Below are positions 15,807-27,400 of a stretch of 64,000 nt of DNA, in pieces. The notes beneath the pieces were generated by a model. It saw only the letters and a program-made list of their open reading frames with translations, was not told the DNA's origin and did no database searches. The DNA comes from Limanda limanda (taxonomy: Eukaryota; Chordata; Actinopteri; Pleuronectiformes; Pleuronectidae): NCBI RefSeq assembly GCF_963576545.1, contig NC_083641.1:16534002-16598001 (forward strand). Reading direction: 5' to 3'. The translations under genes and the position numbers were made by a program. Position 1 is the stretch's first letter. Every line of letters begins with the position of its first letter.

Positions 15807-16078
15807 TAGAGATGTTCTGATACCAATAACGACATCGGAAATGCCTCATTTACTGCTGAAAATGTCTGATCGGGGATCGTCGAGTATGCAAATATATATA
15901 TACCGATCTGATACTTGGTCTTTAATGTATATTAGCTTAACCCAGATAAAAATGTGATGTTATCTTTCCAGAAATCTTTGCGCTAAAACAACAGTTTGCT
16001 CTTCTGCAAAAAGAAAAATAAGTGATTTTTTATGCAAGACTTCAGTTCCGAGCTATTTAGGGTATCAGAACATCTCCA
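15807..16078. mobile_element. Non-autonomous hAT-like DNA element (MITE)
   Basis: A 272-bp element. It begins TAGAGATGTTCTGATACC and ends with GGTATCAGAACATCTCCA, which are reverse complements at 17 of 18 positions. The flanks are ATGAAAAT (15,799-15,806) and ATAAAAAT (16,079-16,086), an 8-bp target duplication with one difference. Eight-bp duplications and TIRs starting with a TAG/CAG-type end are hallmarks of the hAT superfamily. The interior has no transposase frame and includes 'gataccgatctgatac'-like words seen in fish hAT repeats, so it would depend on a partner transposase. The single mismatches in the TIR and in the duplication suggest an old insertion. Confidence 0.85.
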
Positions 16079-16086
16079 ATAAAAAT

Positions 16087-19000
16087 TTAATCAGATCAAA
16101 AGATTGTGATGATACTTATTCAGTATTTTCATGTTCCCCTGAAGATGAAACCCTGTCATGTGATACATTCCATAAGCTTTTCCTTTATCGCCCAATCCTG
16201 GGGTCAGAATGTCAAGTGTGCAGGCAGAATGTTTCTTTATCTGAAAGCCTAACTGCAATGGAATTTTCTGAGAGGGGGCACTTCCTGTTGTAATTACCTT
16301 TCCTGTAGCACACCCCAATCAGTATCCTGTTGACTCTCAAGGCTGCTGGCTTTTGTTCTTGTTGCCACTTGTTTACATTAAGTTTCTATACTGATCTGCA
16401 ACTGCAAGTGGTTTTTAAAAGAAACTCAAATGCATTTAGAGTGGAGTAGTGACACTTTTTAGGAACCCTAATGATTAAGTGTTTCCAATTAATTTTTTGA
16501 AACGGTTATTTTATGTTGATCATCCCACAACATTTACTGACAATTGTAGCCAGGTGGAACTGATGCTGCGATGCCTTGATCTCGCCGGATGAGTAATTGA
16601 GTTCACAGGCCGTGACAAGACGGGATCTATTCTTGTGCTTCTGTTGAGGCACTCAGAACTTGGTTAAGCTTAAGACAACAACAGGATGTGTTTACTTTAC
16701 TTTATTGTCACTGAAACAAAACCATGGTGTCAGTGGTGTCACTGTCCTGTGCTTTATCTTCTGTCAAAATATAATTAGCAGCCACAAACAAATACCAGCA
16801 TATAAATAGGTTTTGTTTATTTTGGTTTGTCTTGTTCAAATGTCATAGCAGTAAAAGTTTCGAAAGTAAAAAAGAAGTATTTTTTAAATTTTAATTGATG
16901 CTCATAAAAAACGTTTTCAATTTTTTCTATGACACTGATCAACAACCAAAGAGACTCGGAAAGGGAAAGCAAATTTATTTCTATTATAGGATTGTAAATA
17001 ACTAGGACACATCTAAATCATTGCTGATGCAGCCTGATCACTTGTGTGTAAGTCGAGGGACTTCAGCTGATTGTATTGTAAATTCGTTTTATGATGAATA
17101 TAGATTATCATCCAGACACATAATGTAACTGGTTTTAATATTGTTCCATGTTCTGTGTATTTCTGTGGACTGTTTTAAAGAGTTCATTGAGACACCCATC
17201 ACCTAACTAATGATCTAATGTAGCACATCTATAACATATTATGGTATACAGTAATATGATTATGATAAATTGAAGGGTTAATGGTTCATGAAATATTTTG
17301 TCAGTAAGTCAGGAAGTAAGAAAGAAAAACCTTTATACCTTTTCAGTGATGGGACCATGCTGTGCACCTGAGCCCCCATTCTGTCATCCAGTTAGATTCA
17401 TGTCAAACAGTTCACATGAAGCTCACCTGGTTTGAATGCCAGTTCAGTTGCTGGAGGTGTAGACGTCCTCGGCCTCACCCATCACCATCTGTGGTATGGG
17501 CGGGCGGGGGGGGGGCTCTTCAATGAATCTTTCACAGTTTAAAAGTCAAAGCAGATTCCAGCCTTTGAACAAACACATGGCTCATCTCATCCGTCTACTG
17601 TACCCGTCAGAGGGAGGGCTGAGCCATCTGGGTATATAAAATAAGTTATTTGCTGCCAATCACCTGACAATAGTTTTACACTGTGTGCGAGAGATGAGAT
17701 TTGATGTGCTTGTGTGGATCAGCAGCCGCGGAAGCTCAGATTCTGGCAGGAAGCTTTGTTATCATCTCTCCCCACGGACTCAAACTGATTGTTATGTCTA
17801 CAATGAAATCAGAGCCTATTGTGAGGATACACAGTGTCTTTGATACGACTTCCCCCCCGAGATGATCTTATCCCATCTGCCTTTGCTCTCTTGGGTTTTG
17901 GGGATTATTTTGTCCTCTTATCTGTACATGCACCTAATTTAGTCCTGCCTTTGAATACAATCCAGCCTACTCTTGGGATGAGCTGTGTTCTACAGGGGAA
18001 CAGCTGAACCGAGATGTTTAGAGACATCACCTGCAGCCTCTTTGAACCTTAATGATCAGAAACGACTGAGATGTGCACGTGTGTTTGTTTTTCTTTGCGT
18101 CAGCCCAACTCTATTAGCCTCGGAAATCAAAGCAAAATATCACTTACATTTTTTTTCTCTGAGGGAATATAACAGGGCTGCTCTTGAAATAAGCAATTTA
18201 CCCATCCTGTCATGGGGGAATATTTGTATTGAACTAAGTAGAGTAAGTAAGCAGAGCCGTCATTTTAATGTATTTTATTTCTTAAGTCGCGTTTTGGTTT
18301 TTCCTCTTTCTCAGAAGAGGATTAAAGACACAACATGCTTCTGGTTTGTGGGGGTAAATTTGCAAGATTTGGGGCCAGTTGCAGTCAGCTAAGCTTTACT
18401 AACTGTAGTCTCATGTCCTTCTTTTGTGCCAATCTCCTGGCACAAAAGGTAGTAAATGTTTTCCCACTGCGGATTCACACCAGGTGAAATTATTCAGGAT
18501 TTCTTGTTCATTTGAGTTAAAATTCCAAACACACCAACTCCAGCTGATAATGATGCTTAATTTGCTACACGTCTTTGATTTATGAGATAATTAACTAAAC
18601 TCTCCTCTCCGCTGGGCTATAAGCAGATATTTACTAAAGAGTGGATTTCTTTCTCTCTCTTTCATGGAAACCAACCACTGTGTACGTGAAAATGTTGTCT
18701 CAGGGTCAAACACACACACTCTCACATTGTTTGCTGAGTGGAGCTCATAAAGCTGGAGAGGTCCAGTTTTCTCAGCTGTTGGAGGCCATGCCATCATATC
18801 TTCTGTCATACTGATTGAGGACTATTATCCGAGGTGAATGGACGTTGCACTATCATCATCAGAGAGGATCGATCTGAGGCCTTGGACTGCCAGCGTCTCC
18901 GACTGATGCACTATGGAGATGATCACGTTTCTAATGAGATTTGATTGAGGTTCCCATGAGCAAATTGACTCCAGCAGCTTGAGGAGAGAGTTTGTGAAAC

Positions 19001-21295
19001 ATTTGGTTTGAGCTGCAAAGTATTATCTCACTTCTTCCTGTAGGTGAACCCTCAGGCAGTGGCAGGGGGGATGGGTGGGATTCTGCAAGTGAGTCAGCGT
19101 TGGCTTTCCATCGCTAATGGCCAGAAAATGTCTATGTTGGAGGGACTAATTGGATTTCTTTAACAGGAAAACATCCGTCCAGCTCCATTAGCCAGGGCTA
19201 AACAGCAACACACAGCGGAGGCAGGGGGGAGAGAGGCAGGGAGGGACTTTGGATGGGAAGAGAGAATCAAGCAAGTGAAGGAGAGGGTGATTTACAGGCC
19301 AACGTGCAGCAGAGGTTTAGTTTGGGAGACAGCTGCATCATCATCATCATCTGAGCAGATGCAGATGGAAGAAAATACAATAAAGTTTGTGTGGTTAATG
19401 AGCTCAGCTGCAGGCTGCTGTTATGGTGTAAAATTCATTTAAACACAAGATCATTATCCTGGATGACACACTGTACTGTGCTGTAACAATGCTCAAAGAC
19501 ACTTAACATAGGTTGGAAAACAACGAAAATTTAATCGACTAACTGTTAATGTACAATACAAATCATAATCACATAAAACATATAGAACATACTTTATAAT
19601 AAAACATTAAGATCGATTTCAATTGTTGGTTTTGTTTTTGGAAGCGTATGAGTAAGAAGAAGAAAGTTTATTAGTCTAGCAAATCTAAAATCTGCAGTTA
19701 AATAGTACTGTGTTGATGAGCAGATGAAATGGCAAAACTTTAATGACAAGTTTCCATGGTTTAGTTTTAGGTAATACTCTGACACCTGTTATTGAGATAC
19801 CACTTAAGTGTTGAAACATTGTCACAGAAGCACATGAAAGTCCTCAGAATGATGACAACCGAGGAAACTTGCTCTGCTGAAGAAGACCACGAGATGCAGC
19901 TGAAAGTTCTTGAAAGATTTTCTAAATGCACATCCTGCTGTGATTTTTTCTTTACTAACTTCAATGTCATGAATAAACCTTCACCGTCGTGAAAAGAATC
20001 AGATTTTAATATTTAATTGCACATGATGTAGAATACACAACTAAAAGGATTTGTAGGGTGTTTATAACTCTATAATGAATGCATTTAGTAGAGGTCAGTG
20101 CAGGACACAGCTGACTCAAATTTCCATTTTCTTGTGCAGCACTTGATATAAACTCAGAAATTTCCCGCCATCGCTTCTTCCTCTTCCTTGAGAGAAGCTA
20201 TGTTCACCAGCTATGCTCACTAAACGCTAAATCAAACCTGACGGCCTCATACCTCCAGGCTACAGCCGCCGTTTGCGTCTCACGCATCTTCGGAAACACT
20301 GCAATGTAACGCGTGACTGGGAGTCCTTCCTATGGACTATAGGATGCGTCACGGCCAGAGACTCTGAAGGGGAAAACCAGTCGGAGACACATAACGAAGG
20401 AACAGTGGAGCTACTATGCAGCCTGTAAATTGAGCCTTTCTTCCTGTGAGAGGGTGACATGTTGGAATGCGGCACATTAATGTGGACATGGGTGGGCTTC
20501 TCATTCCTTACATAGCATCTCTCTCCTCTCTTTGACCCACCATGACTCTCTTCTCTCTTCTTTGCCTCCAAGGCTCCTTTGGGTCGGAGTCCACACGGTG
20601 TATATGCAGAAGTTGTGTGTTTCTCCAGGATGACGGTCATTAGACAAAGGTCGTCACCCTCAGGTTCTGTCCAATTGTCCATTTATGGATGAGTTCAATG
20701 AAGCTTTATTGGAATTGAGTCTTGATCTATCAGGTGGATATATCATGTATGGGCGTGTAATACTATATAGATTAGAAGAATTAGTCTTTCCAATGACAAA
20801 CATTCTGTCAAACTGTAAAACATCTCTGTCTATACATAGTTACAAGTACCTTTTCTTTTTCCACGACCAGTGTACATTACAAATCTACGACAGAGTATTA
20901 GGGCCAGATTGAAGAAAAATATTTGCGGCTAAAGTCATAATATTTCTGGAAAAATGTACACAGGTTGATCTTCTGATATCATTAAAAGCATTTATTTCGT
21001 GATTCAATCAAGAATTCCCTTGTATCATGAATTTTCTCAAATGACAACATATGACAAAATAACTGTTAACAGCTCCGACACCCACCTGCACACTCAGATA
21101 ATTGAAGACCAAAGAAATAATCATTTCTTTCTTCTTTAATACAAAGGGGAATTGAGGAATACATTGAAAACTTTGTTTTTGTTTAAAAAAAATAAAGTAA
21201 ATATTCTCTGTTTTGATCAAATATGAAGCTGATGATCCATTTAAATGCTGACGGAATGTATTCAACAACCACCCTCCTCTGTGTCTGTCTTTCAG
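16087..21295. other. Non-coding region before the first visible mcam exon
   Basis: No coding exon is supported. It holds a G run at 17,506-17,515, a perfect stem-loop at 18,421-18,448 and a moderately CpG-rich patch at about 20,240-20,420. It is probably mcam promoter, first exon and/or intron 1, because the first visible mcam exon starts with a split codon. Exon 1 with its signal peptide was not identified. Confidence 0.5.
18421..18448. repeat. Perfect 11-bp stem with 6-nt loop
   Basis: CTTTTGTGCCA, loop ATCTCC, TGGCACAAAAG. It is a short hairpin without flanking features that would make it an RNA gene or transposon end. Confidence 0.8.
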
Positions 21296-21420
21296 CATGG
21301 GCCGTTGTGGAGGTGGAAATGGAGGACATAGTGGAGGTGTTCAGGGGAGACACAGCTCAGATCTACTGCAAGTTCACATCAGAAGACGGCATCGGCGCCA
21401 TTGACATCGTGTGGTTCTAC
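21296..21420 (+). CDS. mcam: mcam exon 2, first half of Ig domain 1
   Basis: Acceptor TTTCAG, donor GTGAGT; enters in phase 1 and leaves in phase 0. Encodes WAVVEVEMED..., the first Ig cysteine (AQIYC) and the core Trp (VWFY). Reading continues upstream of the acceptor into a possible Met and a hydrophobic run, but a pyrimidine-rich tract and AG sit exactly at the border, so it is called an internal exon. Confidence 0.9.
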
Positions 21421-24400
21421 GTGAGTTTCATGATGCACACGTACACAGATATAACTATGATGTTTCTATGAATGTGAAGTTTGATCTGCTCATCCTGTGA
21501 CCTGTAGACGGCACGTACTGGAGATAGGCAGAAAATCTACTTCCAAGACTCCACCATGAAGCTTGTTGATCGAGGCACGCCGTTCACCGACCGCATCAGC
21601 GTGAACGGCACCGGGGCCAATGGAGTGGTGGTGCTGACCATCAACGAAGTGAAGCTGAAGGATGAACTGGAATTTATCTGTTTCATCAAGAGTCTAACAG
21701 ACGGGAAAGGGGAGGGACGCACAAAGCTAAGGGTGTTCGGTAAGATTCAGGATCTAGGAAAAAAAAGATGATTTCTGAAAGACATATAATACGTGTGTTC
21801 ACCACAGCGAAAGCAATGGACCTTATTATATTTCTCAAACTTAATTTAAATTTCATTCAATTTAATTTACAAAGACTGACACTTCAACTGCTCTCCATCA
21901 TCTGATTTTTCTTTCTTTTTTTTTTTTTAACAATCTGTTTATTGAATTTTTACATATTTAACAAACAAACAATACTGTTCCATCAATAACAATTACAAAT
22001 GTAATTCCAACATACAGCAGAACAGATACAAACCCCCCAAATATTGTTAAAAAATCAAGAATTGAAAAGAATAATGACATAAATCTTAATAATAATAATA
22101 ACAATAACATTATAATAGTAATACTAAAAATAAATAAATCAATAAATAAATAGAAACATATGATCAATACTAAAAAAATAAAAATAAATGAAATAAAAAA
22201 TAAAGAGAGAAAAAATATATATATATATATATATATATATAATAAAAGAAATAAAAGAAAAGAAACACAAGTTCAGCAAGGCAGTACTTAGCACACAGTG
22301 ATCCGGCAGCTTGTGCTATTGACAAAAGACAGAAAGGGACTCCAGGACTTCTCAAAAGAAACAGCCTTACCAATCAAAGTCAGTCTAATTTTTTCTAGTT
22401 TAAGAAAATAGAGCACCTCCTTAACCCAGTGAGTATAGGTGGGTGGGACTGGGGATTTCCATTTTAGTAATATCAGCCTCCTGGCCAGCAGAGTTGTGAA
22501 TGCCATCAAGTCCTTATCAGCTGGGGAAAGAGTAAGTGGGAAAGGCCATACACCAAACAGGACAGTTAAGGCATTGGGAGACACATCCTTTCCAATTACC
22601 TTGGATAAAGTGCTAAAGATCTCAGACCAAAATCTAGCCAGAGAGGAACAGCTCCAAAACATATGTGAATAATTTGCTGTGGCTTGTTGACATCGTTCGC
22701 ATAGGGGAGACACTGTATCAAATATTCTTGCAAGCCGAGCTTTAGTGTAGTGAGCTCGATGGAGGATTCGGCATTGCATAAAGCTGTGCCCTGCACAGAT
22801 TGAAGATCTATGTACCCTCCGTAAAATCCCCTCCCAAACATCATCTGAAATCACCTCACCAAGATCTGTCTCCCAAACTGTTTTAAGTACAACAGAAGAG
22901 CCTTGACGAAGGTTATGAATATTTAAATAAATAGAAGAGATTGCCCCCTTTAATGAAGACAGAGGCTTCAGAAATGTTTCGAGATCTGAAGGCCTAGGAA
23001 GAGCAGGGAATTGTGGAAATGAGCTACGGACAAAATTTCGAATTTGAAGATATCTAAAAAAATGTCCTTTAGGAAGCAAAAATGTATCTATCAATTGCTG
23101 AAAAGAAGCAAAAATAGAATCGACATACAGGTCTCTAAGAGTTTTTATGCCCAGCCTAGGCCATATAGAGAAAGTGCTATCCAATAACGATGGGGGAAAA
23201 GTAGGATTAGTTGCAAGTGGAGCACCAATAGAAAGTGTTTGCAGGCCAAAATGACGTCTAAATTGAGTCCATATTTTAATACTGGAGGCCACAATCACAT
23301 TGTTAGTATAACCAGAAATAGAAAAAGGCATGGGAGAGTACAGTAAGGCTTTCAATGATACCGGATGAACAGAATTTGCTTCCAGGATCAACCATGAAGG
23401 AGGGACCTCAATATCTTCATATTTAACCCAATAATTCAAGTTTCTAATGTTTGTTGCCCAATAATAGTAAAGGAAGTTTGGCAACACCATTCCGCCCAGA
23501 GCCTTGGGCCTCTGTAAGACTTGTAAACGCAACCTAGGAGTTTTTCTGTTCCAAATAAAATCAAGAATAAGACTATCTACTTTACGAAAGAATGAAAGAG
23601 GAAGGAAGATCGGAATGCATTGGAATAAATATAAAAAGCGCGGGAAAATGTTCATTTTAATTGCATTGATTCTGGCAGCTATGGAAAGATTAAGTAGTGA
23701 CCATCGCTCAAAATCTTGTTTAATTTTTGTGAGCAGAGAGAGATATTTATTCCTATAGATATTAGCCAACGTTTTGGTAACATGTACTCCGAGATAAACA
23801 AAGCCAGAGTTCACAATCTTAAATGGTACATTTGGGAGTTGAAGTGAGTCGTCATTAACCTCTCCATTAACAGTAAACATTTCACTTTTGCCCAGATTAA
23901 GCTTATATCCTGAGAATCTACTAAATTCGTCTAGGACTGAGAGGGCTGCAGGAATAGAACGTGACAGATGAGACAAAAACAACAAAAGATCATCCGCGTA
24001 CAGCGCCACCTTCAGCTCTACTCCATTTCTGGCCATACCACATATATCAGGATGAGACCGCAGAGCAATTGCTAGAGGCTCCATCACAATGGCAAATAAG
24101 AGCGGACTTAAAGGGCAACCCTGCCTTGTAGAACGATGTAACTGAAAATATTCAGAATTGGTGCCATTTGTCCTGACCAAAGCCTGAGGAGAAGCATATA
24201 ATAACCTGACCCATGAAACCCCAAAACCAAATTTCCCTAAAGTAAAAAAAAGATAATCCCACTCTACCCTGTTTGATTTTTCTTTCTTAAACTAACATCA
24301 AGTTGTTTCACTTCAGCAGTTTTTAGCTTCTTGTCCGTCTCTCCATCAGTCTCCTTCCACTTCAGCTGAAAAATTTAAGATGTTAAAACAGTGTGAAAGT

Positions 24401-27400
24401 GTTTCAAAACGATTAGAGCACACAAACCTTTTTGCAGTTTTTGTTGTTAAATCCTGTGCTTTTAATTGCTTTTTAATTCCTGTGCAGAAACACCAAAGTT
24501 TCCCACGATAGATGCTGTTCGAACAGGGATCTCAGTCAGCGAAACCGGCCTGTCCAAGGTAAACAAGCTTCACATTGTGACGAGTGTATTCATTGTGAAA
24601 TGACTGTTTCCTTCTCTGAGTGTGTTTTTCTCTGACTCTGTCTCCTCTCCTCTCCCACAGATTGGGGTCTGTGATGTCAAAAACGGCTTCCCCAAGCCGA
24701 ACGTCACTTGGTACAGAGACAACACTCCACTGCACAATGTTCCGGATGGTGAGACAGATCAACATGAGTGATGCATTTCTCTCCTTTGACTGTGCTTCAT
24801 GTATCTTCCTGTATTTCCCTCTTTCTCCTCATCTCATGTGCTTAACAAATGGTTTTGTCCTCCAGAAGTGAAAGTGATATCCAGCACCACCACTGAGTCC
24901 AGTGGTCTGTTCTCAGTGAAGAGTGAGCTGAGCCTGCAGGTGACGAAGGAGGACAAGGACGCGGAGTTCTACTGCGAGGTCAACTACTTTGTTCCTGGAG
25001 AGACTAGGATGACAGAAACAAACCGAATCAACATCACTGTACACTGTGAGTTTCACACTCTGAACTAACATGCATTATTCAAATGTTATTTTCAATGTGT
25101 ATGTTTCATTTATTTTAAAGTTTACTAAGTAATGAAATATTATTGATTGTTACAACACCAATGTTTCCCTTAACTGGAAGTAATGAAGTAACAAAATGTA
25201 CAAATATCTGACCAGTCAGAACTTTGTAGGTGTGATTGAGAGTGGGAACATCAGGCATAATTTGAAAACATATTTAATTAACCAATTCATTAAAAAGGGA
25301 CATGCACAAGTGTTTAAAGAAGAATTGGTGTTATTCACAAATTCCAATTATCTTGCATTTTATCTCAGGTATGGATGAAATGCAAGTGCTTCAGATCTGT
25401 CAGAACTTCTAAAACTAAAATAAATTACCTGATTTAGACGCCTTTAATGGATATTTTATATTGGAGGGGCTTATAAATGACTCCCACTGACGGGTTACGG
25501 CAGGGGATAAGGGTTAGCCCAAATAAAACTCAATACACCTCTTGGAGTAAATCTCTTACGTTTTCTGATAGTTGACGGTTACTTTTTTCACCTGTCAGCA
25601 AAGGTTTCACTATGACCTGAATGTTCAGGTTCAGGACGTCCCTCTCCATCCCTCTGTCCACTGACTCGAACTATCTGGTGTCCTACATGTGTTTGCTGAA
25701 GGAAACTGCAGCTTGAGATTCCCTCTTGTTGAAATCATTTTCTCGTTTCATTAACTGCTGTTTGTGCTCTGACGTTGAATTCCTCTCTCTCTCTGTTTCA
25801 GACCCAGCCACAGCCGTAAGTTTGTGGGTGGAGTCACCAAAGGGCAAAATCAAGGAAGGGGACTCAATAGAGTTTCACTGCCATGACAACGGGAATAGTG
25901 CTTCATCATTTACAATCACCGATGAACGGGTAAGAACACAATAACAACAAATTTTTCTGCTCGTGCTTCATGCGCCAAAGGAAGCAGCGTGCTGCAGTCT
26001 AGTCCCACTTTGTGTTTCATCACAGGATCCATTAGTAGCTGTTCTGGAGGTTTTGATTGTATGGTATCATCTTCTGCAGTGGGTGGACGCCCTTTAAGGA
26101 CCTCTTGTTGAGTTAAATGCTTTGTTTATGTGTTGATGAGATTACAATGGCTTTTTGCAGGGCGACCCCATTGAAGAGTCCAAGGTGCTAAAAAACGTGA
26201 CCCGTCGGAACAATGGAGTTTATAATTGCAATTCTCTAGACCTGGAAACCGGTGAAGAGATCTCTGCAAATACCACTGTGGTGGTGAACTGTGAGGAGCC
26301 TGCACCATGACAACAAATAAGTTAATCAGCAGTCTGCATTGAGCCCAGTTTGAATGATTTGTTCTGTCTCTTGTTTCTTTTTGATGCGTGTGTAGTTCTC
26401 GACCCTGCTGTGGTGATACCTGAAGACATTGCGGTGGTAGCCCTTGGAAAGGGGCTGACAGCCACCTGCAACGCCCTCTCGTCTCTCCCGACAAGCACTG
26501 CCTGGTTTAAGGTGACACACACACACGCGCGTTGTCTTACAGTGTAGTGTGTACTCAGTTTGTGCTTTGGACCCTGACAAGCTTTGTATCTTTAACAACT
26601 CCCGACAGTGCTCAATGAAGCCACACCAAATCTCACACTCATAGATATCAGATACCTAACTATGCCTGATTTTTTTTCATTAACCATGGTTTATTTTTCG
26701 TGAGAAATTGGGGAAAATTTCAAAAAACGTCCTTCCTCTTGCTGTCAAAGAGAGGGATAAGCCTTTTGTGTGGATCCGCACATTCAAAATTGAATGATTT
26801 CTTTCTGGGGCCAAGTCTAATCTTCCAACAATTTTAGTGGAAATCTATCCAGAAGTTCTCACTTGTAGTTCATGGCCTCAGCTACTGTATCGGACATCAA
26901 GCACTGTACTTACAATAAATAGAGTTTTTAAGTACTTTAATTTTCTGCTACTTTACACCTCTGATCCATGACAGTTCAGAGGCATATGATGTACTTTTTG
27001 ATAATAGTTACCGACTTCAATCATTACATTACTTAGTTACTTTATAGATATGGATAATACAAAGAAAACAAGTTAAGTGGATATTGTGTGTTTCGTTTGC
27101 ACATGTGATAAATGCTCCTGTTTCTGCCCCGGTGTGTGTGTAGAATGGAAAGGAGATATTTAAGGGTCACACCTTGACCCTAAGGAACGCTACATTCGAC
27201 ACAACAGGGACGTATGTGTGTGTGGTGACTGTTCCTGATATCGACGGAATGGAGACGAGCGGCACACTTCAAGTTAATGTCAAAGGTGAGTCTGATCACA
27301 GACAGTGTCGGTTTTTTTGTGAGTTTTAAGTTTTTTTCTGCATTTCTGAGTATTTTCAGTTTATTTTCCGTCAGTGTATAAGTACTTAAAGAGACGTATA

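Noticed and set aside
17625..17720. TATA-like word (tatataaaa) with a Met downstream
   Set aside because: The following frame has no signal peptide and no similarity to anything recognised. A lone TATA word in AT-rich DNA is not enough.
20546..20604. Possible mcam exon 1 (ATG in a CCACC context followed by TLFSLLCL)
   Set aside because: The hydrophobic run is short, the only donor in the right phase (GTATAT) is weak, and no family similarity supports it.
20260..20682. A 140-residue - strand open frame
   Set aside because: No recognisable domain, no splice partners, no neighbouring exon in a compatible frame. Lies in a CpG-rich patch where stops are rarer.
22170..22373. A small - strand open frame with Tyr-Ile repeats
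   Set aside because: It is the TA-repeat part of the LINE 3'UTR, not a gene.
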